Program-made: the position numbers and the translations under genes
From: CAWFPR01 sp963817635
Lineage (GTDB): Bacteria; Acidobacteriota; Vicinamibacteria; Vicinamibacterales; 2-12-FULL-66-21
Assembly (NCBI GenBank): GCA_963817635.1
Contig: CAWFPR010000005.1
Coordinates: 248,001-312,000, forward strand
Length of the DNA stretch: 64,000 nt
Reading direction: 5' to 3'
Notes under the pieces: model-generated
The model's input: the letters and a program-made list of their open reading frames with translations, nothing else
Told to the model about the DNA's origin: nothing
Database searches by the model: none
Shown: positions 34,322 through 44,411 of the stretch, piece by piece
Numbering within the stretch: the stretch's first letter is position 1
Layout of the letters: each line of letters opens with the position of its first letter

Positions 34322-35568
34322 AGCTGGCGCGGGCCGCTATCTTCCTGGTGCTGGGCCTGCCGCTCACCGCGGCCGCCCAGACGCCCGGCGACCCGAACGG
34401 CAGCCACGACGCCCTGCGGGTCTTTCTCGACTGCCACAGCTGCGACTTCGACTACCTCCGTCGCGAGGTGCCGTTCGTGAACTACGTCCGCGATCGCACG
34501 GAGGCCGAGGTGCACGTGCTCGTGACCACGCAGGGAACAGGCGGCGGAGGCACCGAGTACACCTTCACGTTCATCGGCCTCGAGCGCTTCCAGGGCGTGG
34601 ACGACACGTTGACCTACACCGCGGCGCAGACCGACACGTCCGACGAACGCCGTGCCGGATACGCGCGCGTCTTCGCGCTCGGTCTCGTCCGCTACGCGTC
34701 GTCCACCAGCCTGGCCGAGCGGCTCCAGCTGGTCTACCGGGCCCCGGAGGGGCAGGCCACGGCGACGCCGGAAACCGACCCCTGGAATTTCTGGGTTTTC
34801 CGCGTGCGCGGCAGCGGATCGGTGGACGGCGAGCAGAGCAACAAGTCGCGCCGGCTGTCGGCCTCTCTCTCCGCCAACCGGACGACCGACCAGTGGAAGA
34901 TCGCCATTTCGACGAACCTCAATTTCCGCACGAATCAGTACACCCTCAGCGAGGGTGAGATCCTCGACGACACGTCCCACGACCACTCCGGCAATGCGCA
35001 GGTCGTCAAGAGCCTGGGCGAGCACTGGTCGGTGATGGGACGGACGCGGGTGTCGTCCACGACGTTCCTGAACGAGGACCTCTGGGTGCGTGGCGCGGGC
35101 GGCGTCGAATACGACGTCTTCCCCTACGCCGAGTCCTCGCGGCGCGAGCTGACGCTGCAGCTTACGACTGGAGTGAACCGCTTCAAGTACACCGAGACGA
35201 CGCTCTACGGCAAGGACGAAGAGACGGTCGTGGACGGGACGATTCGCGGGTCCTTCGACGTGCGCCAGCCGTGGGGCACGAGCGGCGTATCGTTCGAAGC
35301 CGCTACCTACTTCCACGATCTCGGCCGACATCGCATGGCGCTCAGCGGCGACATCGACGTCCGGCTGTTCAAGGGGCTGTCGCTGACCATGGACGGCTCG
35401 GCCTCCCGCGTCAACGATCAGCTCTACCTTCAGGCTGGCGACGCCACCGACGAGGAGATCCTGCTGCGGCGCCGCCAGTTGGCCACGTCCTATCGGTACC
35501 GGTTTTCCGTCGGCTTGAGCTATACCTTCGGGTCGATCTTCAACAGCGTCGTCAATCCGCGATTTTGA
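34318..35568 (+). CDS. Predicted outer-membrane beta-barrel protein of unknown function
   Basis: 416 residues, GTG start overlapping the preceding stop. Signal peptide (ARAAIFLVLGLPLTAAAQ). A ~100-residue N-terminal domain with a CHSC pair (FLDCHSCDFDYLRREVPFVN) and a strand-rich segment (VHVLVTTQGTGGGGTEYTFT) is followed by ~280 residues of alternating strands and turns (SLSANRTTDQWKIAISTNLN; LTLQLTTGVNRFKYTETTLY). The protein ends FNSVVNPRF with the terminal Phe of barrel proteins. I do not recognise a named family for the N-terminal domain. The overlap suggests former coupling to a peptidase gene. Confidence 0.75.
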   Translation: MKLARAAIFLVLGLPLTAAAQTPGDPNGSHDALRVFLDCHSCDFDYLRREVPFVNYVRDRTEAEVHVLVTTQGTGGGGTEYTFTFIGLERFQGVDDTLTYTAAQTDTSDERRAGYARVFALGLVRYASSTSLAERLQLVYRAPEGQATATPETDPWNFWVFRVRGSGSVDGEQSNKSRRLSASLSANRTTDQWKIAISTNLNFRTNQYTLSEGEILDDTSHDHSGNAQVVKSLGEHWSVMGRTRVSSTTFLNEDLWVRGAGGVEYDVFPYAESSRRELTLQLTTGVNRFKYTETTLYGKDEETVVDGTIRGSFDVRQPWGTSGVSFEAATYFHDLGRHRMALSGDIDVRLFKGLSLTMDGSASRVNDQLYLQAGDATDEEILLRRRQLATSYRYRFSVGLSYTFGSIFNSVVNPRF

Positions 35569-35665
35569 GGCGTCGGTCCTGACCGCGGCGCCGCCGGGCG
35601 CGGCGGGTTCCCCGGGGAGACCGCACGGGATCGCCGGGAAGTGGTAAGCTCTTGCCTTCTGCCTC

Positions 35666-36688
35666 ATGACGATCCGCCGATGCCTTGCGGGCGCCTTTGT
35701 GCTCGCCGCCGCGTGTGGCGGATCCAGGACGCCGACCGGTCCCACTACGCCCGGTAACCCGCCGCAGATCACCTGTCCGGCCGATCAGGCCGTTCGCGGG
35801 ACCCCCAGCGGCATGCAGGCCGTGACATTCGACCCGCCGGCAGTGAGGGACGGGACGGCGCCGGTCGCGGTGACCTGCACGCCGGCATCCGGGACGCCAT
35901 TTCCACTGGGATCGACATCGGTGAACTGCGCGGCCCGGGACGCGCTCTCACGCCAGGCCACCTGCTCGTTCAACGTCACGCTGACGGCGGTGATCATCGA
36001 GGTCACGAAGTACGGCGCGTTCGGGGACAGCCTGACCGAAGGTGAAACGGGAGGGGCGGGAATCTTCAGGGTCCTGGATCCGCCGAACGCCTACCCGACA
36101 AAGCTCCAGCTGGCACTTGACGCCTCCTTTCCCGGGCAGGGCATCGTCGTCATCAACCGGGGGCACAGCGGCGATCCGGTTGAGGATCCGGCGAAGGAGG
36201 AAACGACGCTCAATAAGATCATCAAGTACGTGCCGATCGATCGCCCCGGCGCAGTGCTCCTGCTCTCCGGGTACAACAACCTGACGGGGCCGTGCGGTGC
36301 CGGCCAGGCGGACACCCCGGCCTGCAGGGCCGCCATCGATCAGGTCAGGTTCGGCATACGCGACTGCCTCCGGCGCGTCAGGGAAGCGAATGCCGGAGTG
36401 CGATACACCTTCGTCAGCACGTTGACGCCTCCTGGCCCCACGGGCTCGCACCGCATCGACGGAAACGCGATTGTGCGCGCCAATGACGGCATCCGGCAGA
36501 TGGCCGCGGCCGAAGGCGCCGTGCTGGTGGACAGCTACAGCGCCTTCCTGGGACACGAAGCCGAGTACGTGAATGTCGACGGGCTGCACCTGCGTCCCGC
36601 CGGTTACCAGGCGATCGCCGACACCTTCTTCGCGGCGATCCAGGCCACGGTTCCTCAGACGGTTCTCTCGCTCAGCGCGCCGCACTGA
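35666..36688 (+). CDS. Lipoprotein with HYR-like domain and SGNH/GDSL hydrolase domain
   Basis: 340 residues. Lipobox LAAACGG (Cys near 18). Residues ~33-108 are an immunoglobulin-like HYR domain (ITCPADQAV; TPFPLGSTSVNCAARDA; ATCSFNVTL). Residues ~118-335 are a GDSL esterase: block I AFGDSLTEGE with the catalytic Ser, a Gly block in INRGHSGD, block III in LLLSGYNNL, and block V VDGLHLRPAGYQA with the Asp-His pair. It probably de-esterifies a surface glycan or lipid; HYR domains act as adhesive or spacing modules. The 3' end overlaps the convergent glycosidase by 17 bp. Confidence 0.9.
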   Translation: MTIRRCLAGAFVLAAACGGSRTPTGPTTPGNPPQITCPADQAVRGTPSGMQAVTFDPPAVRDGTAPVAVTCTPASGTPFPLGSTSVNCAARDALSRQATCSFNVTLTAVIIEVTKYGAFGDSLTEGETGGAGIFRVLDPPNAYPTKLQLALDASFPGQGIVVINRGHSGDPVEDPAKEETTLNKIIKYVPIDRPGAVLLLSGYNNLTGPCGAGQADTPACRAAIDQVRFGIRDCLRRVREANAGVRYTFVSTLTPPGPTGSHRIDGNAIVRANDGIRQMAAAEGAVLVDSYSAFLGHEAEYVNVDGLHLRPAGYQAIADTFFAAIQATVPQTVLSLSAPH

Positions 36689-37559
36689 GGCCGGCCAGCC
36701 AGGCATCGAGACACGCCAGCTCGATTTTCGACGGGAGCCTGCCCTGAAGGCCGGCGTCGTAGTGAAACGTCGCGCCGAGTCCAGCGCGGCGGGTCGCGAT
36801 GGCGGCATTCCGGAAGTGAGCCGGGACGTTGTCGCGCCGCCCTGGCACCTCCTTCTCGGCGGCCCCCATTTGCTCGTCGTTGACCACCGGCTTCCCGAAT
36901 CGTGCCTCGAGCGCCGCGCCCGCGGCGATCTGCGCGACCCATCCGCCCGGTCCGCCCCGAGGCGGATGCCACGTCACGTACGTGCCGGCGGCATATCCGT
37001 CGCCGTTCTCCACTGACCCGAGCGACACGGGCACCTCCGGCGGCACGAGGTCTGCCAGCGATTTCAGGTATGCGGCCCCGGCCAGCACCTTGTCCTGCGT
37101 CGGATGCACCGGCTCGTTCGCGATCTCGAGAAGAACGTTCGGATACCTCGCGCAGATCGCGCCGATGGCCTCGAGGTGCGCCGGCATGTCGAGCTCGATC
37201 GTCGCTGTGTCGGCCAGGGCGACGAACTCGACGTAGAGGCCGTGTTTCTGCGCCAGTTCCAGCAGCCGGGGCAGGGCGCGACGGCCCTCGGCGGGCGAGA
37301 GCCGGAACAGCACGTCCGCCATGCCGAGCACGCGGACGAGCGTCAGGTGCTTCGACGCCGCCCACCGCAGATACGCGTCGGCCTCGGCCTCCCGGCCGTG
37401 TGCGACGAACTCGGCCAGGCGGAACGCGGTAATCCCGCGCCAGTCGAATGGCGTCCCTTCAGAGGTGACGAAATGTGTACCGGAAACGCGCAGGTGGCCT
37501 TCCGCCGGCAGGCGTCCACCGGCGTTCAGGAGCAGGACGACAAGGGCCATGTGACGCAT
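36672..37559 (-). CDS. Glycoside hydrolase with TIM-barrel fold (GH5-like, cellulase superfamily)
   Basis: 295 residues with an N-terminal signal peptide (MRHMALVVLLLNAGGRLPA). It opens RVSGTHFVTSEGTPFDWRGI, then LTLVRVLGMAD, the acid/base motif VLLEIANEP with Glu followed by Pro, and TYVTWHPPRGGPGG; KPVVNDEQMG near the end carries a Glu at the position expected for the nucleophile. The layout is that of clan GH-A enzymes acting on beta-glycans, but the exact family cannot be fixed by eye. No carbohydrate-binding module. It overlaps the esterase gene 3' to 3'. Confidence 0.75.
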   Translation of the reverse strand: MRHMALVVLLLNAGGRLPAEGHLRVSGTHFVTSEGTPFDWRGITAFRLAEFVAHGREAEADAYLRWAASKHLTLVRVLGMADVLFRLSPAEGRRALPRLLELAQKHGLYVEFVALADTATIELDMPAHLEAIGAICARYPNVLLEIANEPVHPTQDKVLAGAAYLKSLADLVPPEVPVSLGSVENGDGYAAGTYVTWHPPRGGPGGWVAQIAAGAALEARFGKPVVNDEQMGAAEKEVPGRRDNVPAHFRNAAIATRRAGLGATFHYDAGLQGRLPSKIELACLDAWLAGLSAAR

Positions 37560-37778
37560 CGATCATCCTTCCGGCAGGGCCACACGCCGGCTCTGCGACA
37601 TGCCCGCAGCGGCGTGGAACACCTTCGCGGTGATCTACCACGGATTCCCGTTCCCCAGAGGGCGAGCCGGAAACCGATGGCGTTTGGACCGCGAGGTTCC
37701 GCTGCGACGGCATCGCGCAATGATAGGCACCTCAAGTCCCTCCCGGACCGGCCGATTGGTCCATCAGGAGGTGCCGCT

Positions 37779-39095
37779 GTGCGTACCCGCAGCGCCGACT
37801 ACATGAGAATTCTCGTTGTGGACGATGATGACGCGATCCGCGCATCGATTCGCCGGACGCTCGGCCGCGAAATTGACGCGGACGTGTCAGAAGCCTCGAA
37901 TGGCGCCGACGCGCTCGACCACCTGGTGAGGTACCAGTGCGACCTGGTGCTGCTGGACATCCAGATGCCCGGCATGAACGGCATCAAGACGCTGCAGGCC
38001 ATCCGGCGGTCCCCGAACCGCGCGGCGCTGCCCGTCATCATGCTGACCGGGACGGCCGATGAACAGCACGTGCGGGAGGCCGCGAGCCTGGGCGTCCAGG
38101 ACTACATGCTCAAGCCGGTTGAACCGGAGGCGCTGGTGTTGAGGCTCTCGGAGGTCCTGATGCGGACGACGAGAGGCCCCGCGGCGGGTGTCCCTGCCGA
38201 AGTCCTGACCCTCGAAAAGCACGACCGCGTCCTGGTGATCGAGCCGGATCCGGATCTTCTGCGGTTTCTCTCGAACAAGCTCTCGGAATACTGCCACGTG
38301 GACCGGGTCTCGGCGCCACCGGCTTCGCTGCAGGCCCATGCGCAGAAGCCACCGGTCGCGGTCTTCCTTGGCGGTTCACTGGGCTCTGCGCCGAACGCGA
38401 TTCTTCCTGGCCAAATTCCGCATCCACCCGCGACTGCGCGGCGTCCCGGTCTATGGCCTGGTCGCTCCCGAACGGCTCGACACCCCCTGCGACGTGTTCG
38501 ACGGCGTACTGCCGCGCACGCTGGCCGAGGACGTGTGGGCCGCCTCGGTCGACTCGGTCATCACGGCGGCGGCCGATGGCGCGGCCTACCTCGAGATAGC
38601 CCTGGACCACGCCTCGCGGTACCTGACGTCCGTCGCGGCCGGCGTCGTCCTCCGTACGTCGGAGCCGCCCCCGGCCGGGCGCAGCGAGTGGTTGTCGGCC
38701 CGCCTCGACTTCGACGCGGGCAAGACGCCGTGGACCCTGACGTTTCACGCGACCACTACGTCGGCTCAGCGGCTCGTGCAGGGCAAGGAAACGGAATCGT
38801 CGCCGCCCATTTCGGAAGACCAGTGCAGCGCCGCGCTCCGTGCCGTCGCGCGTTCCACGTCGGATGCGCTGCGCACCGTCGGGAAAGCACGATGCCTCCA
38901 GGCCGCGGCCAGGTGCGAGGTGAACACTGCGCCCGCCCGCCGGTACCCGAAGACACGCTGCTGGCCGGACGGCAGTGGCTGCTGGTCGTGCGGCTCGACA
39001 TCATGGTCCTCGTCAGGCTCCTGCAGCGGCGTATCGCCACCTCGCCCGACGCCGCGACGCCGGTCGCGCTCAGTCCGTCTGCACCGGAAGCGTAA
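37779..39095 (+). CDS. Response regulator with intact and degenerate receiver domains, two frameshifts
   Basis: About 438 residues when frames are joined near 38395 and 38880. The start is the GTG at 37779 behind a CAGGAGGT; an in-frame ATG is at 37803. REC1 (~10-125) is complete: MRILVVDDDDAIR, phosphoacceptor Asp60 in LVLLDIQMPGMNG, Thr in VIMLTGTAD and Lys in DYMLKPV. A second receiver-like domain (~145-260) keeps the acid pocket (RVLVIEPDPDLLRFL) but has no aspartate at the phosphorylation site (PVAVFLGGS). The C-terminal ~140 residues are not recognised. It opens the signalling island; a partner kinase is likely one of those downstream. Confidence 0.85.
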   Translation: MRTRSADYMRILVVDDDDAIRASIRRTLGREIDADVSEASNGADALDHLVRYQCDLVLLDIQMPGMNGIKTLQAIRRSPNRAALPVIMLTGTADEQHVREAASLGVQDYMLKPVEPEALVLRLSEVLMRTTRGPAAGVPAEVLTLEKHDRVLVIEPDPDLLRFLSNKLSEYCHVDRVSAPPASLQAHAQKPPVAVFLGGSLGSAPNAILPGQIPHPPATARRPGLWPGRSRTARHPLRRVRRRTAAHAGRGRVGRLGRLGHHGGGRWRGLPRDSPGPRLAVPDVRRGRRRPPYVGAAPGRAQRVVVGPPRLRRGQDAVDPDVSRDHYVGSAARAGQGNGIVAAHFGRPVQRRAPCRRAFHVGCAAHRRESTMPPGRGQVRGEHCARPPVPEDTLLAGRQWLLVVRLDIMVLVRLLQRRIATSPDAATPVALSPSAPEA

Positions 39096-39881
39096 TCACG
39101 AACGTCGTGCCGGTTCCCGGTTCGACATCGAGCGACAGCGACCCGTGCCGCGCGATCGCGTCGTGCGCCGCCGACAGCTCCTCGCATCCGACCGCATCGT
39201 CGCCGAGCGTTACCGACAGCGACCTGAAGAAATCAGCGCCCGCGCCGGCCGGGCGATCCAGGCCGGCGTCTCCGATCCTGAGCTCCACGACGGCGTCCGC
39301 GCGACGGGTTCGTACGACGAATCTGTCCTCTCCGGTCGCTGCCGCCGCGCTGGAGGCGTGCAGTGGCGCCGGCGACGTAGGTCAGCAGGTGCAGGATCCC
39401 GATGGTGACGTCGCCGGGCGCGCCCGCCGCGACGGGAAGCCCAGGCTCGAGATCGGTGTCAACACCGGCGACGTACTTGAGTTCGTTGTGCGCGATGGTG
39501 AGAGCGTTGTCCACCAGACGATTGACGTCGGACAGCCCCGTGGTGTCGCGGCTGCTGCGAGCGTATTCGCTCATCGCGCGCGCGATCCCCGCGATCCGGC
39601 GGACCCCCTCGGCCATTGCTCCAGCGCCTTCGGCACCTCGTCTCTGACATAGTCGAGGTCGGCGCCGGCCACGGCCTCGACGAGTTCGGCGACCGCGCCC
39701 TCCGGGACGCGGCCCGCGCGATGTCCCTCGCAGATTCTGGCCGCGGCGTCCAACAGCGGCGCGAGGTCCTGCCAGACACCGCGCAGGAAGTGCGCGAATC
39801 CCCGAGATATTGCGCCGGCGTGTTGATTTCGTGGGCAATTCCAGGAAGCATCCGCCCGAGCACGTCGCGTCCGTCCACCAT
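39070..39881 (-). pseudogene. Histidine kinase (HisKA-HATPase, no sensor), several frameshifts
   Basis: Fragments on the minus strand, in order, give a kinase: VLGRMLPGIAHEINTPAQYL (phospho-His box), a helical part (YVRDEVPKALEQW), RAMSEYARSSRDTTGLSDVN, NALTIAHNELKYVAGVDTDL, and the C-terminal GTGTTFVITLPVQTD. At least four frame changes occur in ~800 bp. It belongs to the same HEINTPxQ subfamily as the kinases downstream. With its start at 39881 it would lack any sensor domain. Whether it is a decayed gene or a badly sequenced one cannot be told; the N and G boxes are poorly conserved (LTYVAGATARL), favouring decay. It overlaps the regulator 3' to 3'. Confidence 0.65.
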
Positions 39882-40019
39882 TTCAGCACCTCCAGCCAGT
39901 CCACTCCGCGCAGGTCCGCCTTCCGGGAACTGAGTCGGTAATCGGCCGCCGGAAGGCAAATCCGCAGCGGCCGTACAGACGTACTCAAGCGACCGAATCG
40001 CCTGCCGATTGCAGTAGCG

Positions 40020-42016
40020 ATGTCGACTCGAACCCGACTGCTCGATCTGCCGCTCGCCGGCAAACTGACGCTCCTCGCCGCTGTGACCAGCGCGGTCTCG
40101 ACGACCGTCGTCTGTGCAATCCTCGGCTGGAACACCTCGGCGGCCATGCAGAGACGACTCGTCGGCGAAACGGAACGGCTGCTCAGCGGTATCGCCGTCA
40201 ACGCCGAGGACAGCTTCCTGTTCCTCGACGAGAGATCCGCCGCCGGCATCACGAAGACCGTGGCGCTCGACGACCAGTTCCTGACCCTGGCGCTCATTCT
40301 GCCGGATGGCCGCGTGGTGGCCCGTCACGACCGCCGGCCGGGTTCGGCACCGCGCGATCTGCCGGTAGACCGGGCCGCGGTTCGAGACGGCCGCCGATGG
40401 TACGCCTTCAGCGGGGAGATCCTCTACATGACGCAGCCTGTCATGTTCGATGGCCGCCTGCTCGGGTCTGTGTACGTCGAACGCGACCAGTCGGACCTCC
40501 GCGCCGAGACCACGCGGCTGTGGCGGATGGCCTGTTACGCCTGGCTTGGCACCAGCCTCGCGGCGGGACTGCTCGCGTGGCGGCTTCAGCGGCTCGTGTC
40601 CAGGCCCATTCTGACGCTGGCCAGCGCCGCGCGCGACGTGGTCGATCGGCACGACCTGACCGTGCGCGCCACGAAGGTGGGCAACGACGAGATCGGCGAG
40701 CTCGTCGATCGGTTCAACGAGATGCTGGCCAACATCCAGCGCCACGAAACGCTGCTCGACACCCACCAGCACGGGCTCGAGCGCATGGTCGATGAGCGAA
40801 CGACGGAGCTGAGCGCGAAGAACGAACGCTACCGGCTGCTGCTCGAGAGCACACGCGCGGTGCCGTGGGAGATCGACCTCGCCACCTTCACCGTGTCGTA
40901 CATCGCGCCACAGATCACCGGCATGTCCGGGCACGACCCTCAGACGATCGTCGGTCGAAGCGCGTGGGACCTCATACACCCCAAGGACCGCGAGCGCGTG
41001 CAGGAAGGCGTACGGGCGCTGCTCGCGAATCCCGAACACGGGCTGGACCTCGAGCACCGGCACCTCACGGTGGCCGGGGACCTGCTCCACGTCCGCAGCG
41101 TGGTCAGCGTGCACCAGCTCCCCGACGGATCGCAGGTCCTGCGGGGCATCGCGGTAGACGTGACCAGACAGAAGCGCCTCGAGATGGAGCTGCGTCAGGC
41201 ACAGAAGCTCGAGTCGGTGGGGCGTCTCGCAGCGGGGGTGGCGCACGAGATTAACACCCCGGTGCAGTTCGTCAACGACAGTGTCCGGTTCGTGCGGGAG
41301 GCCATGGCGAACGTGGCGGGCCTCATCAGCGCCTACCGGACGTTCTGCGCGGAGGCTTCGGAGCGGCCCGCCACGCCGGACGCGATTGCCGCCCTGCGCG
41401 ACGCCGAGGAAGCGGCGGACATCGACTACCTGCTCGACAACGTCCCGACAGCGCTCGACCGCGCGCTCGACGGCCTGGGACGCGTGACGGTCATCGTCCG
41501 GTCGATGAAGGAGTTCGCCCATCCCGACCAGAAGAACATGGCGCCGATCGACCTGAACCAGGCGATTCGCAGTACGCTGACCATCGCGCGCAGCGATACA
41601 AGTACGTCGCTGACGTCGAGACCGATTTCGGCGAGTTGCCGCCCATCGTCTGTCACGGCGGCGACGTCAACCAGGTCGTGCTCAACATCCTGGTCAACGC
41701 GGCGCAGGCAATCAAGGAACGTGAGCGCGACACGTCGCGCCGCGGGCGGATTACGGTGCAGACCAGCCTCGATGGCGAGGCGGCGGTGGTGAAAATCGGT
41801 GACACCGGCAACGGCATTCCGGTCGGCATCCGCGATCGGGTGTTCGATCCTTTCTTCACGACCAAGGACGTCGGCGACGGCACGGGCCAGGGACTGGCAA
41901 TCGCCCGGTCCGTCGTGATCGACAAACACGGGGGAAACCTCACGTTCGAGACCGAAATCGGCAGGGGCACGGTCTTCACGATCCGATTGCCTCTGGAAGG
42001 GCGGAAGGTTGCGTAA
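40020..42016 (+). CDS. Membrane sensor histidine kinase (HAMP-PAS-HisKA-HATPase), one frameshift
   Basis: About 665 residues. TM1 (LTLLAAVTSAVSTTVVCAIL, ~17-36), a periplasmic domain to ~165, TM2 (MACYAWLGTSLAAGLLAW), HAMP (ASAARDVVDRHDLTVRATKV), PAS (~270-385, YRLLLESTRAVPWEIDLATF), then the phospho-His box LAAGVAHEINTPVQFVNDSV with His409. A frameshift near 41597 precedes YKYVADVETDFGELPPI; the ATPase has NILVNAAQAI (N box), IGDTGNGIP (G1), FDPFFTTKDVGDGTGQGL (F and G2). The stop abuts the ATG of the REC-HDOD gene. First gene of a three-gene module that exists in a second, decayed copy at 46846-48400. Confidence 0.92.
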
Positions 42017-43219
42017 ATGAATCGCCAGCGAATCCTCTTCGTCGACGACGACCCGTCCGTGCTGGGCGGTCTGCGAAATTTCTTCCGGAAGGACCGGCAC
42101 CGCTGGGATCTGGTGTTCGCCGCGAGCGGTGAGTCCGCGCTGGCAGAGTTCGCCGCCGGCCACTTCGACGTCATCGTCTGCGATATGCGGATGCCCGGTA
42201 TGGACGGCGCGACGCTGCTGCAGCACGTCAAGGACGACTACCCGGAAACCACACGAATCGTGCTCTCTGGGCAGGCCGATGAGAAGGGCATTGCCCGCGC
42301 GCTGCCGGTCACGCACCAGTTCCTGAGCAAGCCCTGCGACGGTGAGGTCCTTCGCGCGGTGCTCGAACGCACGTGCGGCTTGCGGGCGCTGCTGGTCAAT
42401 GACGGGATCAAGAAAATCATCGGCGGGGTCAACAGGCTTCCGTCGCACCCCGGCCTCTACTGGGAACTCGTCAGCGTGATATCCCGTGGCGACGCCACGG
42501 CAGACGAGATAGCCGGCATCGTGGAATGCGATCCGGCCATGACGGCCAAGATCCTCCAGCTGGTCAACTCCGCCTACTTCGGTCTTGCGCAGCGCGTCAC
42601 CTCTATCGCGCAGGCAATCACCTACCTCGGAAGCGACCTCGTCAAGGGTCTGACGCTCGGCATGCAGGTGTTCAAGGCGTTCGACGGAGTGACGACGCCG
42701 GGGTTCTCGCTGACCCAGCTGCAACAGCACTCGCTGATGACGGCGCGACTGGCCCGGCGCCTCGCGCCTTCGGCAAGGCTCCGCGATGAGTCGTTCACGG
42801 CCGCGATGGTTCACGACATCGGCGAAGTGGTACTGGCCATCGGCTGCAAGGAACGGCTCGCCGAACTGATGCTCGCCCGGGAGACACAGCAGGCGCCGCT
42901 GCACGTGGTCGAACGCCAGCTGTTCGGGGTGACCCACGCCGAAGTCGGCGCCTATCTGCTCGGGATATGGGGCCTGCCCTTCACCATGATCGAGGCCGTC
43001 GCGTTTCATCACGAACCTGGGATGACGGTCGGCGATCCGGAGCTGCTCGCGCTCGTGCACGTCGCGGATGCGCTGGTGCCGCGCGGCGACGACACGTCCT
43101 CGCCGGTACGTCCCGACCTGGCGTTTCTCGAGGCCGCTGGACTGGCGAGCCGGCTGCCGCAGTGGCGTGAAATCGCATTCGAGCACCTGGACAACATGCC
43201 AAGAAAGGCGCAGCCGTGA
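42017..43219 (+). CDS. Response regulator with HDOD output domain
   Basis: 400 residues, intact. The receiver (1-125) has ILFVDDDPSVL, phosphoacceptor Asp56 in VIVCDMRMPGMDG, RIVLSGQAD and the lysine in FLSKPCDG. The HDOD domain (~150-345) has RLPSHPGLYWELVSVISRGD, IVECDPAMTAKILQLVNSAY, AITYLGSDLVKGLTLGMQVF and MVHDIGEVVLAIG. HDOD proteins are non-catalytic HD relatives used as signalling outputs. The ATG directly follows the kinase stop, and the stop overlaps the next GTG, so kinase, regulator and third gene are translationally linked. A frameshifted paralogue is at 47036-48229. Confidence 0.96.
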   Translation: MNRQRILFVDDDPSVLGGLRNFFRKDRHRWDLVFAASGESALAEFAAGHFDVIVCDMRMPGMDGATLLQHVKDDYPETTRIVLSGQADEKGIARALPVTHQFLSKPCDGEVLRAVLERTCGLRALLVNDGIKKIIGGVNRLPSHPGLYWELVSVISRGDATADEIAGIVECDPAMTAKILQLVNSAYFGLAQRVTSIAQAITYLGSDLVKGLTLGMQVFKAFDGVTTPGFSLTQLQQHSLMTARLARRLAPSARLRDESFTAAMVHDIGEVVLAIGCKERLAELMLARETQQAPLHVVERQLFGVTHAEVGAYLLGIWGLPFTMIEAVAFHHEPGMTVGDPELLALVHVADALVPRGDDTSSPVRPDLAFLEAAGLASRLPQWREIAFEHLDNMPRKAQP

Positions 43220-44411
43220 ATAACCCCTCCGACACTGGCGTCATGCGCGACGGCCGTCCGCGCATTCTCTGCGTCGATGACGAGCCGGACCTCCTGGCGG
43301 GCCTCGTCGACACGCTGCACCGGCGCTTCGACGTCTCGGTTGCTGTCGGCGGCAGCGAGGGACTGCGGGCCCTCTGCGACGACGGGCCGTTCGCCGTCGT
43401 CATGGCGGACTTCTCGATGCCCGACATGAACGGCGCGGAATTTCTCGCGCTCGCGTGCGCGTCGGCACCGGACACGGTCCGCGTGCTCCTCACCGGGCAC
43501 GCCAGCGTCCAGTCGGCGATGGCGGCCGTCAACGAGGGACATGTCTTCCGCATTCTGACCAAGCCCTGTTTCGGGCCCGAGCTGGTCCGCGCACTCGAGG
43601 ATGCCGTCGACCAGTGCCGGATGATCACGGCCGATCGTGCGCTGCTCGAGCGCAAAATCGACTCGTTGTCCGGCCATCTCCTCCGAGCCGAGCGACTCGC
43701 GTCCCTCGGAACGATGGCGGGAGTCGTCGGCCACGAACTGAACAACGTGCTCACCACGCTGAACGGCGCCGTGCAGTTCATTCAGGACGACGTCGCGCAG
43801 GGCAGGCTCCCGAATCCGGACAATCTGGCCTGCCTGCAACAGGCGGGAGACCGGCTGGCCATGCACTCGCGCAGCCTGCTGGACTCGGCAGGCCCTCACG
43901 ACAGGCGGGACCACCGCGCACCGACCTGCGGGCGGCTGTTCACGACATCGTGGGCACGCTGCGTCAGGCGGGCTTGATGCGGCGCGTACGCGTCAATCTG
44001 GGCGACGCGAGGGAACCCGTCGTCGCCGCCATCGGAGAGACGGATTTCGAACAGGTAATCGTGAACCTCGTGAAGAACGCGGTGGAAGCGCTCTCCGACG
44101 TGGAGCAGCCGGATCCCCCGGGTGGACATCCGGGTCGCGATGGACGACCAGCGGCGCGCCGTCTGCATCGTCTCGGACAACGCCGGCGGAATTCCAGACT
44201 CGAACCAGTCGCTCATCTTCGAGCCGTACTACACGACCAAGCCGGCGGATTGGGCACCGGCCTCGGACTCTACGCGGTCCGCCAGATCGTCAGGCGCGCC
44301 GGGGGAGACGTCGCCGTGAAGTCCGGGGAGGGAGAGGGAACGGTGTTCACGATAACGCTCCCGGCACCGACTGCCGGCGACACACGTCGTGGAGAGCAGG
44401 CCCTGCCATGA
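43216..44411 (+). CDS. Hybrid REC-histidine kinase, three frameshifts
   Basis: About 398 residues after joins near 43905, 44110 and 44250. GTG start overlapping the preceding stop. N-terminal receiver: RILCVDDEPDLLAGLVDTLH, Asp65 in VVMADFSMPDMNG, LLTGHASVQSAM, LTKPCFGPELV. Kinase part: GTMAGVVGHELNNVLTTLNG with His173, then TDFEQVIVNLVKNAVEAL (N box), VSDNAGGIPDSNQ (G1), FEPYYTTK and GLGTGLGLYAVRQIV (G2), ending TVFTITLPAP. A receiver placed before the kinase core suggests a phosphorelay member controlled by another kinase, plausibly the one at 40020. The stop overlaps the ATG of the PAS kinase (ATGA). Confidence 0.85.
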
